Source: Diplosphaera chodatii (lineage: Eukaryota > Chlorophyta > Trebouxiophyceae > Prasiolales > Stichococcaceae). Taken from it: DNA of 64,000 nt. Both the position numbers and the translations under genes were made by a program. The notes beneath the pieces were generated by a model that ran no database searches, was not told where the DNA came from, and worked only from the letters and a program-made list of their open reading frames with translations. This document shows, piece by piece, positions 14,101 to 25,698 of the stretch (position 1 is the first letter of the stretch; each line of letters starts with the position of its first letter). The stretch spans positions 496,001 through 560,000 of the forward strand of contig JAALGY010000043.1 of the NCBI GenBank assembly GCA_032358165.1, read 5' to 3'.

Positions 14101-14713
14101 GCAGGCCGCGTGAGCACTGCCCGCGCAGGAAGTCGAAACAGATGCCCCGCTCCTGGCTGTTGACCTGGGACACAAAACAGTGGACTGTTGTTGAGGCCCA
14201 CTACGGGAGACGGCTTTGCAGATGTATCTGATGCACCTCATGCCCACAGCACCGCACATGCAGAGTCTCTAATGCGGTCACCTGCACAATGTGCGCCAGG
14301 TCGTGCGAGTACTTGCAAGAGTCGCCGCGCATGCACGTTCCCTGCAAAACCAAGGCAAAGACGAGGAGGTGAGCGGTGACTGGCGGACCAGGATCAGAGT
14401 CAGCAGTCTGAAGGCGCTGATTTCAAGTATGACACAGCCAGTGAAGCACGTGACGATGGTGCTGCTGATCCAAGCAAATGCGGTCCTCGTTGTGTATATT
14501 TGCCTTTGTAAAATCAAAGCAGATCTGCTTCTTGGGGTCCAGCTCCGGCTGGGCGTGCAGCCCCATCGGCAGGAATTGCTGGAGCTGGTGCCCGTTGAGC
14601 ATGTCGCAGACGGCTGCCATGATGCTGATCGACTGCAGCATGGAAGAATGAAGTGCTTCAGAGGCTACGGATGACAACACAGGCCCGTCAATGCCGCGAG
14701 TGAGCTGCGGCAT
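11185..14713 (-). CDS. CCCH zinc-finger protein with four fingers (probable RNA-binding protein)
   Basis: Starting at ATG 14713 the N-terminus (ALHSSMLQSISIMAAVCDML) leads into four near-identical C-x7-C-x5-C-x3-H fingers, each with the lead-in CFDF or CYDF: finger 1 split at 14504/14341 (KGTCMRGDSCKYSHDL), finger 2 near 14130-14070 (RGQCSRGLLCRFSHDL), finger 3 near 13880-13800 (KGMCARGAECRYSHD), finger 4 split near 13745/13582 (RGKCSRGQNCRYSH). This style of tandem CCCH unit binds single-stranded RNA. Downstream exons encode Met/Pro/Gln-rich segments (ADHLSTVPSMYGG; MAHMAALQAANTVASQSAH; ALAEDMCKLQLAQQQAQA) and an Ala/Gln/Pro-rich tail ending AAAVGTMS, TAA at 11185-11187. Linking the 12.2-11.2 kb tail to this gene is an inference; it could be separate. 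Finger 1 is interrupted by a GC-AG intron. Confidence 0.75.
14342..14503 (-). other. GC-AG intron inside zinc finger 1
   Basis: On the minus strand the exon ends TTTACAAAG and continues GCAAAT; no GT occurs close enough to be used. The acceptor TTTTGCAG precedes GGAACGTGCATG. Joining gives an unbroken finger, CFDFTK plus GTCMRGDSC, in phase 0. Confidence 0.75.
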
Positions 14714-15365
14714 TATCGTTGCAGAGCGTTGCCAGAACAGCTGACCAGACCAGCAGACCGATCGATGGCCGCGCACGTATAGACTGCATCACGAACCTAT
14801 ACTTGCAGCAAGCTATCGGCGATGCGTCCGCCAGCGCCGTCCAAGGGCTCGCTCCTCTATCTGCTGGGTCGATGGATGTTGCAGCATAAAGTCGGCCAAC
14901 ATGTGATCTGAGCACTATCACGGCCGCATTCGTAGCCGGCAGCTTGTCAGCAAGCTGTCAAACACACGTTGGGGGACCAACGCGCCAGTACAAGCTCGCG
15001 GCGCGGACGGCCTTTGCCATTCTGCATGACAAGCGTGACCAGGTCATCGACAGCTCCTTCGAAATCAGCAGGGTTTAGGGCGCAACGGACACCGCACACC
15101 GGACTTGGTGGGCCGCAGCAGCACATCGCTGCGAGATCAGGTGTTGTTCCTGTAATAGTTACCCACGTTCCAGCAGTGGGTACCTGGAGGCGTGTGGACA
15201 AAGCCCGCTGATGCCATCTTGTAGCTGTGCCAACATGCTTCTCACGTGCACTGCTCCAGCAACAGACCTTGGACGTCTGTGATGCGCTCATTGAGTCGCT
15301 ACGGCTGTATTCAACAGCTGTTTTACATGTCGGCGGCATGATCAGCTGCATAGCAGGCTGAACGC
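14714..15365. promoter_or_regulatory. Divergent intergenic region, CCCH gene / CDC48B
   Basis: The region between the two start codons must contain both promoters. A minus-strand frame near 15110-14950 (NPADFEGAVDDLVTLVM) reads plausibly as protein but has no ATG context or partner exon I can defend. It could be an extra 5' exon of the CCCH gene. Confidence 0.4.
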
Positions 15366-18300
15366 ATGTCTGAAGTCGTGCCGCCCAGCGGCAGCGATGG
15401 CACCGCGCGGCAGGCTTTGCGCGAGCTAATAGGTACTGCTCTGGCTGCATCCTGCATGATGATGCAGCATGTACGTGTATGCCGCCGCTGAGCAGTGCTG
15501 CTGATTGCTAAAGGCGTGACATTCGGCGCTGCATCCACCGCAGGGTGGCCAATCCTGTATGCAGCCGAAGGTGCGGAGCTGGGAGTCAGCTGGCCCCGCG
15601 GCCTGCTGCTGCACGGGCCGCCGGGCACCGGCAAAACCATGTCAGTCCACGCCGTCGCACAGGAGTTTGGTGCCGAGGTGCATACGCACCGCATGTGTGC
15701 GCATGTGCGCCCGGTGCAGGCCATCCAAAGAGACGCGCCAATCATGTGTAGCATGCGGCACTTGGCTGGTGGCCACGAGAGGACGAAGCTGCGCGGGCTC
15801 ATCCGCAGGTGCACACCATCACCGCTGATCGGGTGGTGGGTGGCTTTACGGGGCAGTCAGAGCGGCAGCTGCGCGAGGCGTTTGCAGAGGCGGAGGAGGC
15901 AGCGGCGGCCGGCAAGCGCGTGGTGAGGGGATCGGCCTTCCCGCTGCATCGTGGCAGTGACCTCGTTGACGGCATGCTCTTGACATCGGACATTCTTAGT
16001 CCAACCGGCCTCTGCATGTCACCTGGCGTCTGTTGCATGCTGACGGCCTCTGATGTCGGTCGCTCAATCGTGCAGGTGATCTTCCTGGACGAGATGGATG
16101 CGCTGTGCCCGCGGCGCGCTGGCAACCGGCCGCACGAGGCGCGCATCGCCGCGCAGCTGCTGGCGCTGCTGGACGGCGCCGCCGGCAGCGCAGGTGAACC
16201 AGCCAGACTCGGCAGGCAATAACAGCAGCCGGTAGCTGTGCACAGGCTGCCAGGGGCGTCGAGTCACATGATAAGTTGAGCTGATGACTCCGAGTTTTCT
16301 CGACAAGCATGCTGGTATGGTGCCTGCAGGTAACAGGCTGCCGGTGGTGGCGGCGACCAACCGGCCCAACGACATCGAGCCCGCTCTCCGGCGGCCCGGG
16401 CGGCTGGACAGGGAGATCCAGTTTGCGCCCCCTGGCGTCGAGGTCTGGCGGCTGTGTGACCCAATCTATCCTAGCCAAGTCACCTGCTCAGGAAGGTCGT
16501 GTGCTGGCCCTGCACTTCAGTGTGTGTAGCGGCGCTGAGCTGCTGGAGCTGCTGGCCTGAACAGGAGCGCGCGACGATCCTGCGGCAGCACGCACAGCTC
16601 CTGCCGCTGGGGCCGAGCGTCACCCTGGACGCCATCGCAGCAGACTGCGTGGGGTACACCGGCGCAGACATGGCGGCCCTGTGCCGGCAGGCGGCCATGC
16701 GCGCCCTCACATCAGGTCGGGCTGGCGTGCCCTGAGGTCTGCTGGAACACAACGCAATACTGCTCTGTGTGCCGACGCGTGAGTCGGAATCATCCCGGCA
16801 TTCCTCTGACAAAGGGGCGACGCACGACGTCGTGGTTTGCAAGCATGTAAGCTGGCACTGCCTTGTGGCACAGGCACGCAGCGGGACGTGGCGCAGGCCG
16901 ACTTCCAGGCCGCCCTGGTGGAGGTGCGGCCGTCGCTCGTGCGGGGGGCGGAGGTCGACCTCCCCAAAGGTCAGGGCCGCGCTGTCTTGCGGACCAGCCA
17001 ATGCAGTATCACCAGCTTGCCTGCAGGAAAGTGAGGTGTAGGAGCAAGTCACGAGTGCCTGACCACCCGCGGTTGACATCATGGTCTGTGCTCCCGCTGG
17101 CTCCCGGCGCGACGCGACGTGCGGTGCCGTCGCGCAGTGAGCTGGGACGACATCGGGGGCCTGGACGGGGTGAAGCGGCGGCTGCGGCAGGCGGTGGAGT
17201 GGCCGCTGCAGCACGCGGACGCCTTCGCGCGCCTGGGCCTGGCCCCGCCCCGCGGCGTGTTGCTGCACGGCCCGCCAGGTGACAGCGCGATTTTGAAACG
17301 CATGCTGCGAGCCCCGCTTGCATGCGTGACGACGCACCCCCGATGGTCCAAGCCCTGCATGGAGGTCGGCATGCCAAAGGTGTGGTGCGCTCGAGGCGGT
17401 GGTGCTGCTCAGGCCTGCAGCAGCACGGGTTGCGGCACTAAGCGGTGCCGCCGCCGCAGTTGTCGTCCTCCCATCGTCTAGCGGCAACGTCACTGTCGCG
17501 GCCGCACCGTGCAGGCTGCTGCAAGACGACGCTGGCGCGCGCCGCCGCGGGAGCCACGGCCGCGACCTTCCTGCCGCTGTCGGGCGCGCAGCTGCACTCC
17601 ATGTACGTGGGCGAGGGGGAGGCGGCGCTGCGGCGTGCCTTTGCCCGCGCGCGGCTGGCGGCGCCGGCCGTCGTGTTCATCGACGAGCTGGACTCCGTGG
17701 CAGGTGGCGCATGTTGTAGCAGTCATGTTGCAGATGTGCTATCGCCTGTCGCATTCGCTGGGAGGAGCAGCCTGTGTGGCAGACGCAGCATGTGCTTGCT
17801 ACCACCTGGAGAAGGACCTCGTTGTGGCTCACTAGGGGCCATAAGCCCACGCCAGCGGGGACGTTCACCAAATATAACGGCATCACATGTCACGTTATGT
17901 ACCATCTGCGAGACCCTGTGCTGCATGCTATACAGCCAAGCGCGAGGACTCGGACTCGTCTGGCGCTGATGTGGCGGCTCGGCTGCTCTCCGCGCTGCTG
18001 GTGGAGATGGACGGCCTGGAGCTGGCCTCAGGTGAAAATTTATGGAACATGTTGGGAAGTCCGTGAGCACAGCTGGCTTCTTGGTGCACTCTCGTTGGAC
18101 TCTACATACGTGCGCCAAGTGGTTCTTCTGGGTGAAATCTGGAGGCATGCCAGTGCAGCTTGGGATGGGATGCGACCGTTTCATCTGATCCAGAGGTTGG
18201 ATCTTTGTTCAGGTATCTTGGTGCTGGCGGCGACGAACCGGCCCGCTGCTGTAGACGCCGCGCTGCTGCGCCCCGGCCGCCTGGACGTGCTGCTGTACGT

Positions 18301-19026
18301 GCCGCCGCCGGATGCCGCTGGACGCCTCCAGGTGACGCACCGCTCAGCTATGCTTGCACCTGGCAGTCGCTCGCCAGGGTGCGTGGTGCTGTTCCCTCCT
18401 GAGGGTCTGGTCGGCAGTGAGCAACCAGTTAGAAATGCCGGCATCAGCCCATCGTGCACAGCCTGCTTCGTACATCCCCATTCCTACGCCAGAAGCTGTT
18501 CGGACCCGAGCACGCTCAAATTCGTTGCAATCGTTATTTCGAGCTGCCGACTGCAGGTGCTGGAGATCCAGACCCGCGGGATGCCGCTGGCGGACGATGT
18601 GCGCCTCCCTGCAGTCGCCGCTGCCACAGACATGTTCACAGGTGGGGCGCATCGCTGACCAACGATTGGCAGCCAGGCGGTGCCGGCCATCTTCGCCCCA
18701 GAAGTTTGTTGCTGACAGCACACCGTACATGCAAGCAGGCGCCGAGCTCGAGGGGTTGTGTCGGGAGGCCGCCCTGGCTGCGCTGCGAGAAGACCTTGAG
18801 GTTGGCAGAGCAGCATGCCATGACTGTCGCATGTATTTTGGGATGCTGTACGGCCTACAATGGTGAGCAGTGGATGTGACAGCATGTGGCACGAGTTGAC
18901 CCGCAGCTGATCCTGCAGGGTGCAACCGAGGTGCGGGCCAAGCACTTTGCAGCAGCGCTAGCAGCGCTTCAGCCAGGGCTAACTTCAGCTGAGCTGCACA
19001 AGTTTGCGTCATGGCAGCCTTCATGA
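15366..19026 (+). CDS. CDC48B: CDC48B-type double AAA ATPase
   Basis: Fourteen exons (15366-15432, 15544-15677, 15809-15922, 16076-16193, 16330-16442, 16565-16715, 16874-16969, 17138-17278, 17515-17703, 17936-18031, 18213-18331, 18557-18641, 18739-18800, 18919-19026) give 530 codons. Domain 1 has [16 protein letters not shown] (Walker A), [14 protein letters not shown] (Walker B) and [18 protein letters not shown]. Domain 2 starts [16 protein letters not shown], with [22 protein letters not shown] and [18 protein letters not shown]. The lead-in ALRELI, the linker RGAEVDLPK and the [14 protein letters not shown] block match the plant CDC48B branch (Arabidopsis At2g03670), which lacks the N domain of CDC48A and is about this length. 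It should be an ATP-driven unfoldase; its substrates are not known. Confidence 0.92.
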
Positions 19027-19912
19027 GGACTGGGCCAGTCAGAGTAGCGCCGCAATATTGACATCGTAACATCAGCATCCAGGGAGCAACCCAGGTGGAC
19101 TCTGTACTTCGGTCTCTTGCGAATTCTGCCTGATCAATCCGCATCGTCACCATGTATTCATCATGAGTGGCTTCATTGTGCAGGGGGTTGCAGGGGGTTG
19201 GAGGCACGTGCTCCTCTCTGGAACTGGCAACCAAGCCCAGTTCCAGCGCATGTCAAAGTTATATCTCGTGGTAGCCAAGGGTGGTGTCAGGCAAAGTGGG
19301 GTGTGCTGTGCACGATTGCATATGCACAACAACAGCCCCACCCATGCTCGTGTAGATGCAGTCCTCTGCATCAGTGGCGACGTCGAAATCGAGCAGTACG
19401 ATTGGATTGATACGCTGGCTGTTACACACGAAATTCTTGAACACTAGGGAACCACAAAGCTGCATGTACGGCATGTCCTGAACCGACAAACGCTGCCTGC
19501 GAAATGAGTCCTGCAAACCGATTGATTCTGCTTCCACGTAGACGATGGCCATGCAGCACACATACTGAGGCCATCCAAAAGAGAGACGCTAAGACTTGGG
19601 TTTTGTGCCTGAACAAAGCACTGCACACGGTGTGGTAGCACACACTGCCGTCACAGCCTGCTAAAACACGCAGGTATCGGGTCACAGGACCACAAACCAC
19701 TGACAAGGGACCAAAGCACAGAAATACCCAGAGCCTGAGCGCCTGCACTCGGGAACATGCATACTCAATCATCTACCCAGATGCCTAATCAGGGGCTGCA
19801 GTCAAGAAGCTAAAGCTGCAGCTGCAGTTGGTACCACTGCTGCAACAGCTGGAAGTCTCGACTGTAAGACTCCACCCCTGCAGTGCGGTTGCAAACGACC
19901 CTGGTCCTATAC
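19027..19912. other. Intergenic region, no gene recognised
   Basis: Convergent gap holding the CDC48B 3' UTR and the 3' end of the minus-strand PH gene. It is AT-richer than neighbouring exons. A short tandem copy (GGGGGTTGCA twice, near 19183-19203) is present. Open frames here show no conserved motif. Confidence 0.45.
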
Positions 19913-22026
19913 TCATGACCACGCGGCAAGCTGCGCACGGTCGGCTAAACCGTGCCTGTCTGCTGCAGAAGCTGTGAGGCGCCTGGGCTGCGGTGCTCCT
20001 AGGCCCAGGGAGCTCTGGCGCATGACCCCGACCGCAGCCAATGAGTGGCTGCAGCCAGCGCCCCTGCGCCGTCCTCCACAGTGCTTCAGAGTATCTTGGC
20101 TGTAAACATGCTGCGGCTGCCGGCGCTGCCGGCCGAAGCGGCCGGCGCTGCGTGGCGGCAGCTCAGATGGCGGTGGCGCGCGCCCAGTGGGCGTAGGGCA
20201 TGCAGGCGCGCGGCGTGGTGCAGCGGCGCGCGCGCTGCGAGCCCGGCTGCGCCTCGGCCTGCTGCCTGCGCCACTGGCTCTGACCCACCTGCAGTCGACA
20301 GAGTGGTGGGCCTTCAGGTTGGGTGCAACCAAGTTGTGGCCCTTCGGATTGCGCGCGAGCAGGCAGCATGCCCTGCGGCTGAGCTGACCCAGAAGCGGAA
20401 GGGCTGGATTGTGGTGACTGTCGAACTGGGGGTAGTGCATGAAACACATGCAGCATGCCCGGGCCACGGCAGCACCTGCATCGCGTCCTCCAGGTCGCTC
20501 AGCTGCATGACGCAGTTCTGCGCAAAGGTGCACCAGTTGCCGGGCAGCTGCGCCGCGGCCTCCCGCTGCAGCATCGTGTCCACCTGCAGCGTGGCCGCCA
20601 TGGTCAGGGCTGTAGACCATGCACCGCTTTGAGGCTCAGCTGAAGCAAGAGCCGAGATACCCTCCAACTGCAGACTGTTGTCGCACATGCGTTGCTGCAA
20701 CCAGGGTTTCTCAGCCCATTGCTGAGGTGCAGCAGGACAAATGCAGACTGCCTCCGAGACAGCGGCTCACCTGATGGTCCAGGTTCATCACGAAGGCCTG
20801 CAGGCCGCTGACCCACTCGCGGCACCATGACAGCGCCTCTGCATCCGACTCTGCAGCTGCGCACACCGCCGCTGAGTGTGGGGCACCTGTGTCACCACAA
20901 GCGACAACGAGTATGTGTCCAGAAGCTCACAAGACGACAGGTGTGCTGCCGCACGGCGGACCACACACCTGACTGGGACTCGGGTGGGTGGCTGTCGGCA
21001 AGGGCGCGGGCAATGGTGTGCAGCAGGCCGTCCACCTCGTACAGGCCCTTTTGCGCGAGGCGCGCCTTGTCCGCCACCACGTTGAGGTCCCGCAGGCCTG
21101 CAGCGTGCATGGCATCACAAGCCCGTGACATGCATGTGGCTCCCGCTAAACCACTTGGAAATGCCTGGAACTCTCGTCGGTCGACGTCAATGTATAGGCC
21201 GGCCCCCTTCGCAGCAGGTGCCTGCCAAGCAGCCGTGTGCAGGCGGTACCTTCTTCGAAGGCTTGCCGGGCCGCCTTGAGGCGCTGCAGCAGCTGCTTGC
21301 CGAACTCGCGGCCGGCGCAACACAGCCGCATGACCACGAGGGGGCTGGGACCTGCGGGCGGATGATGTGCTGACGTCAGCGACCACACTGAGCCCGATCA
21401 CCCGGCAGAGCCGTGCAGCACAGCCGGCGTCGTCCTGCAGCCCAACCCAGGAGGGGAAGCTGCGCCCACCGAAGAGCGAGGTGGCCCGAGCCCGCTTCTT
21501 CTGCTGCGAGACGCTGACGGGCTTGCCGTTGGCGGGCTCGGGTGCGCTGCAGCCGGTGGCCGCCCGCACGAGGTGCCCTAGGCGGAAGTCGAAGAGCTGA
21601 TCAGCATGTGCACCCGGAACATTTCAAAAGGCTGCCGGCATGCAGCAGAGCTTGTGGGCAGCTCTGCTGGGTGTCTGAAGCAAGCTCACTCTGCCAGTTC
21701 AGGTGGGAGACTCCGTCGTGCGCTGCGAAGATGTGCTCATTGGGCAGAGCAAAGACTCCCGCAGGCTCCGAGCTGTTTTCCTGGCCGCCTGTTATCCTGA
21801 ACGCCCGCTCAAACATGTGTGTTCTGCCGCTTGTATGCATGCTGAACTCGGAGATCTGGGCGCCGCGCAGCGGCACGGCGGCGCTGGGACTGACGGCAGC
21901 CTCGTCGCTGTAGATCAGCATTCGGTCCTGCTGCAGGCGGGCAAAGACGGACTGCCACACTGGGCTGCCTGCCCGGGTCCAGAGACTGCCCTGGCAGGTG
22001 GCCCCCTCGGTCCGCAGACCCGGCAT
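19913..22026 (-). CDS. PH-domain protein, family not recognised
   Basis: From ATG at 22026 the first exon is a classical PH fold: GSLWTRAGSPVWQSVFARL, DRMLIYSDE, VPLRGAQISEF and RAFRITGG. Later exons continue LFDFRLGHLVRAATGC, KRARATSLFGGRSFPSWVGL, AGREFGKQLLQRLKAARQAF, ACDAMHAAGLRDLNVVADKA, GLYEVDGLLHTIARALAD, SDAEALSWCREWVSGLQAF, and MAATLQVDTMLQREAAAQL with FAQNCVMQLSDLEDAMQ. The part after the PH domain is mostly helical and amphipathic. A PH domain usually gives phosphoinositide or protein binding at membranes. I cannot name the family. The C-terminus (about 20.3-19.9 kb) is Arg/Pro/Ala-rich and its reading frame is not settled, so the end coordinate is provisional. Confidence 0.5.
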
Positions 22027-22242
22027 CGCAGCCCCAAGGCCGCAGCCACTGTGTGACAAGACTGGCGCCTCGTATGACGTTTCGGAATGACGTCTGCAGC
22101 ACGATCAGATTGCCGCAGTGCGATCACAGCAGCACTGTCACAAGCCTGCTGTGTGCCAGCGTGCTAATCGGTGCACAAGCATTTTGTGCGATGTCGGCAC
22201 GAAAGCGCGCTGGCTTACGGCACTAGTTCCCATGCAATGCAG

Positions 22243-22917
22243 TCATTGTAGTCCCGCGGTGCCGCAGCATATGTTGGCGAAGGGGATGCTGCCGCAATAG
22301 TGGATGTCCAGCCTGCTCTTCATGCGTCTGTCAGCTGCCCAGCTCTCTTCCCAGTGCACTGCATTGAGTGTCGAGACACCGTGAGCAGTGGCCTGTGTTG
22401 GCGCGGGGCGCTTGCCACTTACAATTGACACAGGTGCTTTGATCATCAGTTCAGGCATTTCAGTTGGCCACGTGGAGGGAGAGACTAACAACACTGGACA
22501 CCACGACGAGCTGGACTCCGGAAACAACTCTGCTGCTGCAACTGGCTGCTACACAATCCTCTGCCAACACGGCGGCCAGCAACAAACCCTGTGGCCGTGG
22601 TGCGCCCCGTACACATCAACTACTGAGCTGGGCATCCTATCATAAACTCAGCAGGGACCAGAACAGAGGCTACGCTGGCTGCCCTGCTGCGGCTCCACTA
22701 GTCAGTATCCGTAACAGGTCTCGAAAGCAGAAGCTGTACATCCTTCTGACCCAATCAATACTGCGCGGCGGAGTGAAGAGTTGGGCCCCGAACAATGGCG
22801 TTCAACAATAATTGAGCGTGCGCCGCCGCCGGGCACAGCCCACAGCACCGCGCACGCCGCCAGCAGCACTTTGCCGACACGCCCTGCCCCCACCTTGGCA
22901 ACTTGGGCCCGGCCCAT
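22243..22917 (-). CDS. Possible small secreted or membrane-anchored protein
   Basis: A minus-strand ATG at 22917 opens MGRAQVAKVGAGRVGKVL followed by LLAACAVLWAVPGGGARS, a good signal peptide or anchor. Two further stretches could be its exons: AAELFPESSSSWCPVLLV with PELMIKAPVSI (about 22545-22430, ending at a GTAAGT donor), and TLNAVHWEESWAADRRMKSR plus HYCGSIPFANICCG ending at a stop at 22243-22245. The junctions are not proven and I recognise no family. The signal peptide and the cysteines in the last exon suggest a secretory-pathway protein. This could also be coincidental frames. Confidence 0.3.
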
Positions 22918-23025
22918 GTTCTGGGCCAGGAGCCATGGGCGCTGCGCCCCGGGAAGGAGAAACCACAAGCACTGGCCGCAGCCGTGCCCCCGCCGGCCCC
23001 ACTGCATTCGGCGCCAGCCAATGCA

Positions 23026-23036
23026 CCCCCCCCCCC
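23026..23036 (+). repeat. Poly-C tract
   Basis: Eleven consecutive C residues between the doubtful signal-peptide gene and the end of the CSTPP1-like gene. Such a run is a likely site of sequencing or assembly error. Confidence 0.9.
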
Positions 23037-23155
23037 TGTGCCGCCTGGCCCTGCAAGCCCGCCGCGCGCGGCAGCGCTGGCCGGCTGCAGCGGCATGCGC
23101 ACAAGCCTCCGCCGTGCGCTGCTGGCCGCTGCGTCCGATCGCCACGGCCGCCGCC

Positions 23156-25698
23156 TCACGCGATGGGCTGGATCTCGGACTCGGCCTCGCCGCTGCTGCG
23201 GGCGCCGTCCGCCCGGATGTGCGCGGCGGACAGCTTCATCTGGTCCACCTCGCGGCCGGCGGTGATCTCCGACACGGAGTCGGCGGGGGAGTGCGGGACG
23301 CGGGAGTCGGAGTGCACCGGGATGACGCCCCGCATCGCCGGCTTGGGGCTGCCCTTGCTGCCCGCCGAGGCGCCGCTGGTGCCACCGCTGCTGCCGCTCG
23401 TGCTGGACTCCTTGCTGCGGGTGACCGCTGGCGGCAGCGGCGCCATCGCCGGCAGCTTCTGCTGCGGGAGACAGGCATCGTTGTCAGTTGTCATGCCTCA
23501 GACCGACGTGAGACGTCAACCGGGACTACTGCAGGGTGTGAAGGCAACGCAACAATGCCCAGCAACTCGACTCTCCCTCGACAAAGCATGTGTGCAAAAC
23601 CCTTTCAGCCCGACAAACCAGCACTGTGGTCGATTTGACCTAGCCACGCTGACTGTCAGCTGACAACATAGTTCACCTCGAAGGAGGAGGCGGAGCGCGG
23701 GGAGCCGGAGTTGTCGCCGCTGTCGTAGCTGGTGGTGCGGTCCAGCGAGTGCCCGCCAAAGGAGCCGTAGGACGTGACGCGGTCCATGCTGGTGGAGCGC
23801 ATGATGCCGCCGTCCCGCGCCGCCGCTGCCATCTTGCTCCGCCGCTTCTTCCTGCGCTCGCAGCAATTGGCCAAAGCGTCAGCAGGTCGTCCCGGCACGA
23901 CTTCGGGTCATGACCTATGGGTCAGCAGGTGACAGCAACACGGCGCGGGTGACACTGCTGCAAACCAAGATGTGTGCAACACGAAAGTGTAGCGAGCGCA
24001 GACTGAGCTCTGGTGATGGGGCGTGGACGGGGCATGTTGGCTGCATGTTTGAGGCTGCAGACTATCAACTCACTCTGCGAGCGCCGTCGCAGCGGCGATT
24101 GCCGCCTGCCGCGCCGCCAGCGTCGTCGGATTGGATTCCAACTTGATGTGGTGGCGCAGCCGCTCGCTGACGCACAGCATGCGCACGATGCCGTCGAAGT
24201 GGCATGCCGCTGTGTCGCCGTGCATGATGCTGGCCCGCCCAATGGCATCCTGCAGCACAGCAGGCGCCAGGGTGTGCAACATGCAACATGGAGTCGCAGG
24301 CAGATCAGTCCGCCATGAAGTCGGCTTTGGTGACACAACCCAGCAGCAATGCAATGCACAGAGGTGGACGTCCGTCACGGTCAGGTGCGGTGTGCGCGTG
24401 CACCTTCATGATGTCGTGGGGGATCGCCGGCCAGTTCTCACGGCGGATGTACTCCTCTACCTCCAGCACTGCCTGCTTCACCTGGGCCGACAGCTTGACT
24501 GCAAGCACGCACAGCAGTCCAGCATCAGTACCAGAGGGGGCGTCAAGCAAGTCCGGCATCTGATAGACGAGGCCATGCACCAGGTGGCCATGCATTTGCT
24601 GGCAGACGCCAGGGCGCACTTCGGTGGCTGTCGCTGTCAAAGACGTAGCGCCGCACAGACAGGAAGTACGGCTCGTACAGCCACGTCAGCTCCAGGCACT
24701 TCCAGAACTTCTCAAACGGCAGCTTGGGCTGCGGGGAGGCGCGCGGCCGGTCTGCGTGACAACACCGCATGTCGACGCCGTCAGGTCAGCCCGCTAGCAA
24801 GGCACTGGCCGGCCGCAGATGGGCAGGCTGCAGAACATTCTACATCAGCAGCAGCTGTTGCTGCGTGTAATCTAGTATCAACGTCCATGGTCAAGCATGA
24901 CAGTGCAGCAGCAGCAGCAGCAGCGGACCTTTGAGCACCACCCAGGCCGCCTTGAAGGCGGACTTGACAACGCGCAGCTGGAAATCCGGGCACATCAGGC
25001 TCAGCAGGTCGTGGAAGTTGGTCACCGACAGGTACGTGTCCCCCGACCGAATCAGCTGCGAGTATGACAAGGAGCAGGGCAGTCAGCAGCACCCCTGGCT
25101 CCCCGCTGCAGAATGGAGCAGGACTGCGGCATATGGCAGCTTCCAGGAGCGCGATCGAAAGCGTCAACTTGAGTCCGTCTTGATGCAGCACACTCGGCTG
25201 GCATGAGCGTGCCAGAACACCCCACCTGCAGCATGAGGTGGCGCGCCGTGGACAGGAACAGGCGGCGGGCCTCGGGCGTGGCGGCGATGTACGCAAAGTC
25301 GCGGCCGACCACATGCTTCGGCCCCTGCACCTCCTGCAGGTACCGCACCATGAACAGCACCGCGTCCTCCATCGCCTCCGAGACGGAGCTGCAGTGAGGC
25401 ACACACACGGGCATCAAAGTACGGCACATGAGCATCATCCCGCCCACTTGATGGCAATGGCCAAATGGCGGCGGTCGCAACACTCATGCACCAACCAGTG
25501 CGCAGTGCAGCACTGGGCTGTCCAAAGCATGTTGCAACATGCATGCATGAGGAGATCCGTGGCGCAGGTGGCTGCCCCTCACCTGCCGCCCTCCCGGGCC
25601 TGCTGCGACGCCGAGCGCGCATGGTGCAGCTGCAAGCACTGGTCCTGGCTGAGGATCTGCCGCTGCGGCTTCACGGCCTGCTGCGACTTGCCGCTCAT
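23156..25698 (-). CDS. CSTPP1 (C11orf49)-like protein
   Basis: ATG at 25698 starts MSGKSQQAVKPQRQILS. Exon 1 (25698-25583) and exon 2 (25388-25226) join in phase, and exon 2 encodes MEDAVLFMVRYLQEVQG, DFAYIAATPEARRLFL and ARHLMLQ. The next exon (about 25060-24932) gives SGDTYLSVTNFHDLLSLMC then PDFQLRVVKSAFKAAW; the following ones give LPFEKFWKCLELTWLYEPYF, VKLSAQVKQAVLEVEEYI and FDGIVRMLCVSERLRHHIK. The order MEDAV, ATPxxR, GDxL-xxFH-LLxLxCPDFxL and a following FxxF segment matches vertebrate CSTPP1, a centriolar-satellite regulator of the tubulin polyglutamylase complex. The tail is Ser-rich (MRSTSMDRVTSYGS; HSLDRTTSYDSGDNSG) and probably disordered or phosphorylated, ending at 23156. Role in this alga is inference. 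Confidence 0.65.
24906..24923 (+). repeat. (CAG)6 microsatellite
   Basis: Six perfect CAG units lie within an intron of the CSTPP1-like gene, directly after its GT donor on the minus strand. Confidence 0.9.

Noticed and set aside
22755..23159. Long Arg/Gly/Ala-rich frames on both strands
   Set aside because: All reading frames are open here because of high GC and simple composition; only the signal-peptide start at 22917 was kept, at low confidence.
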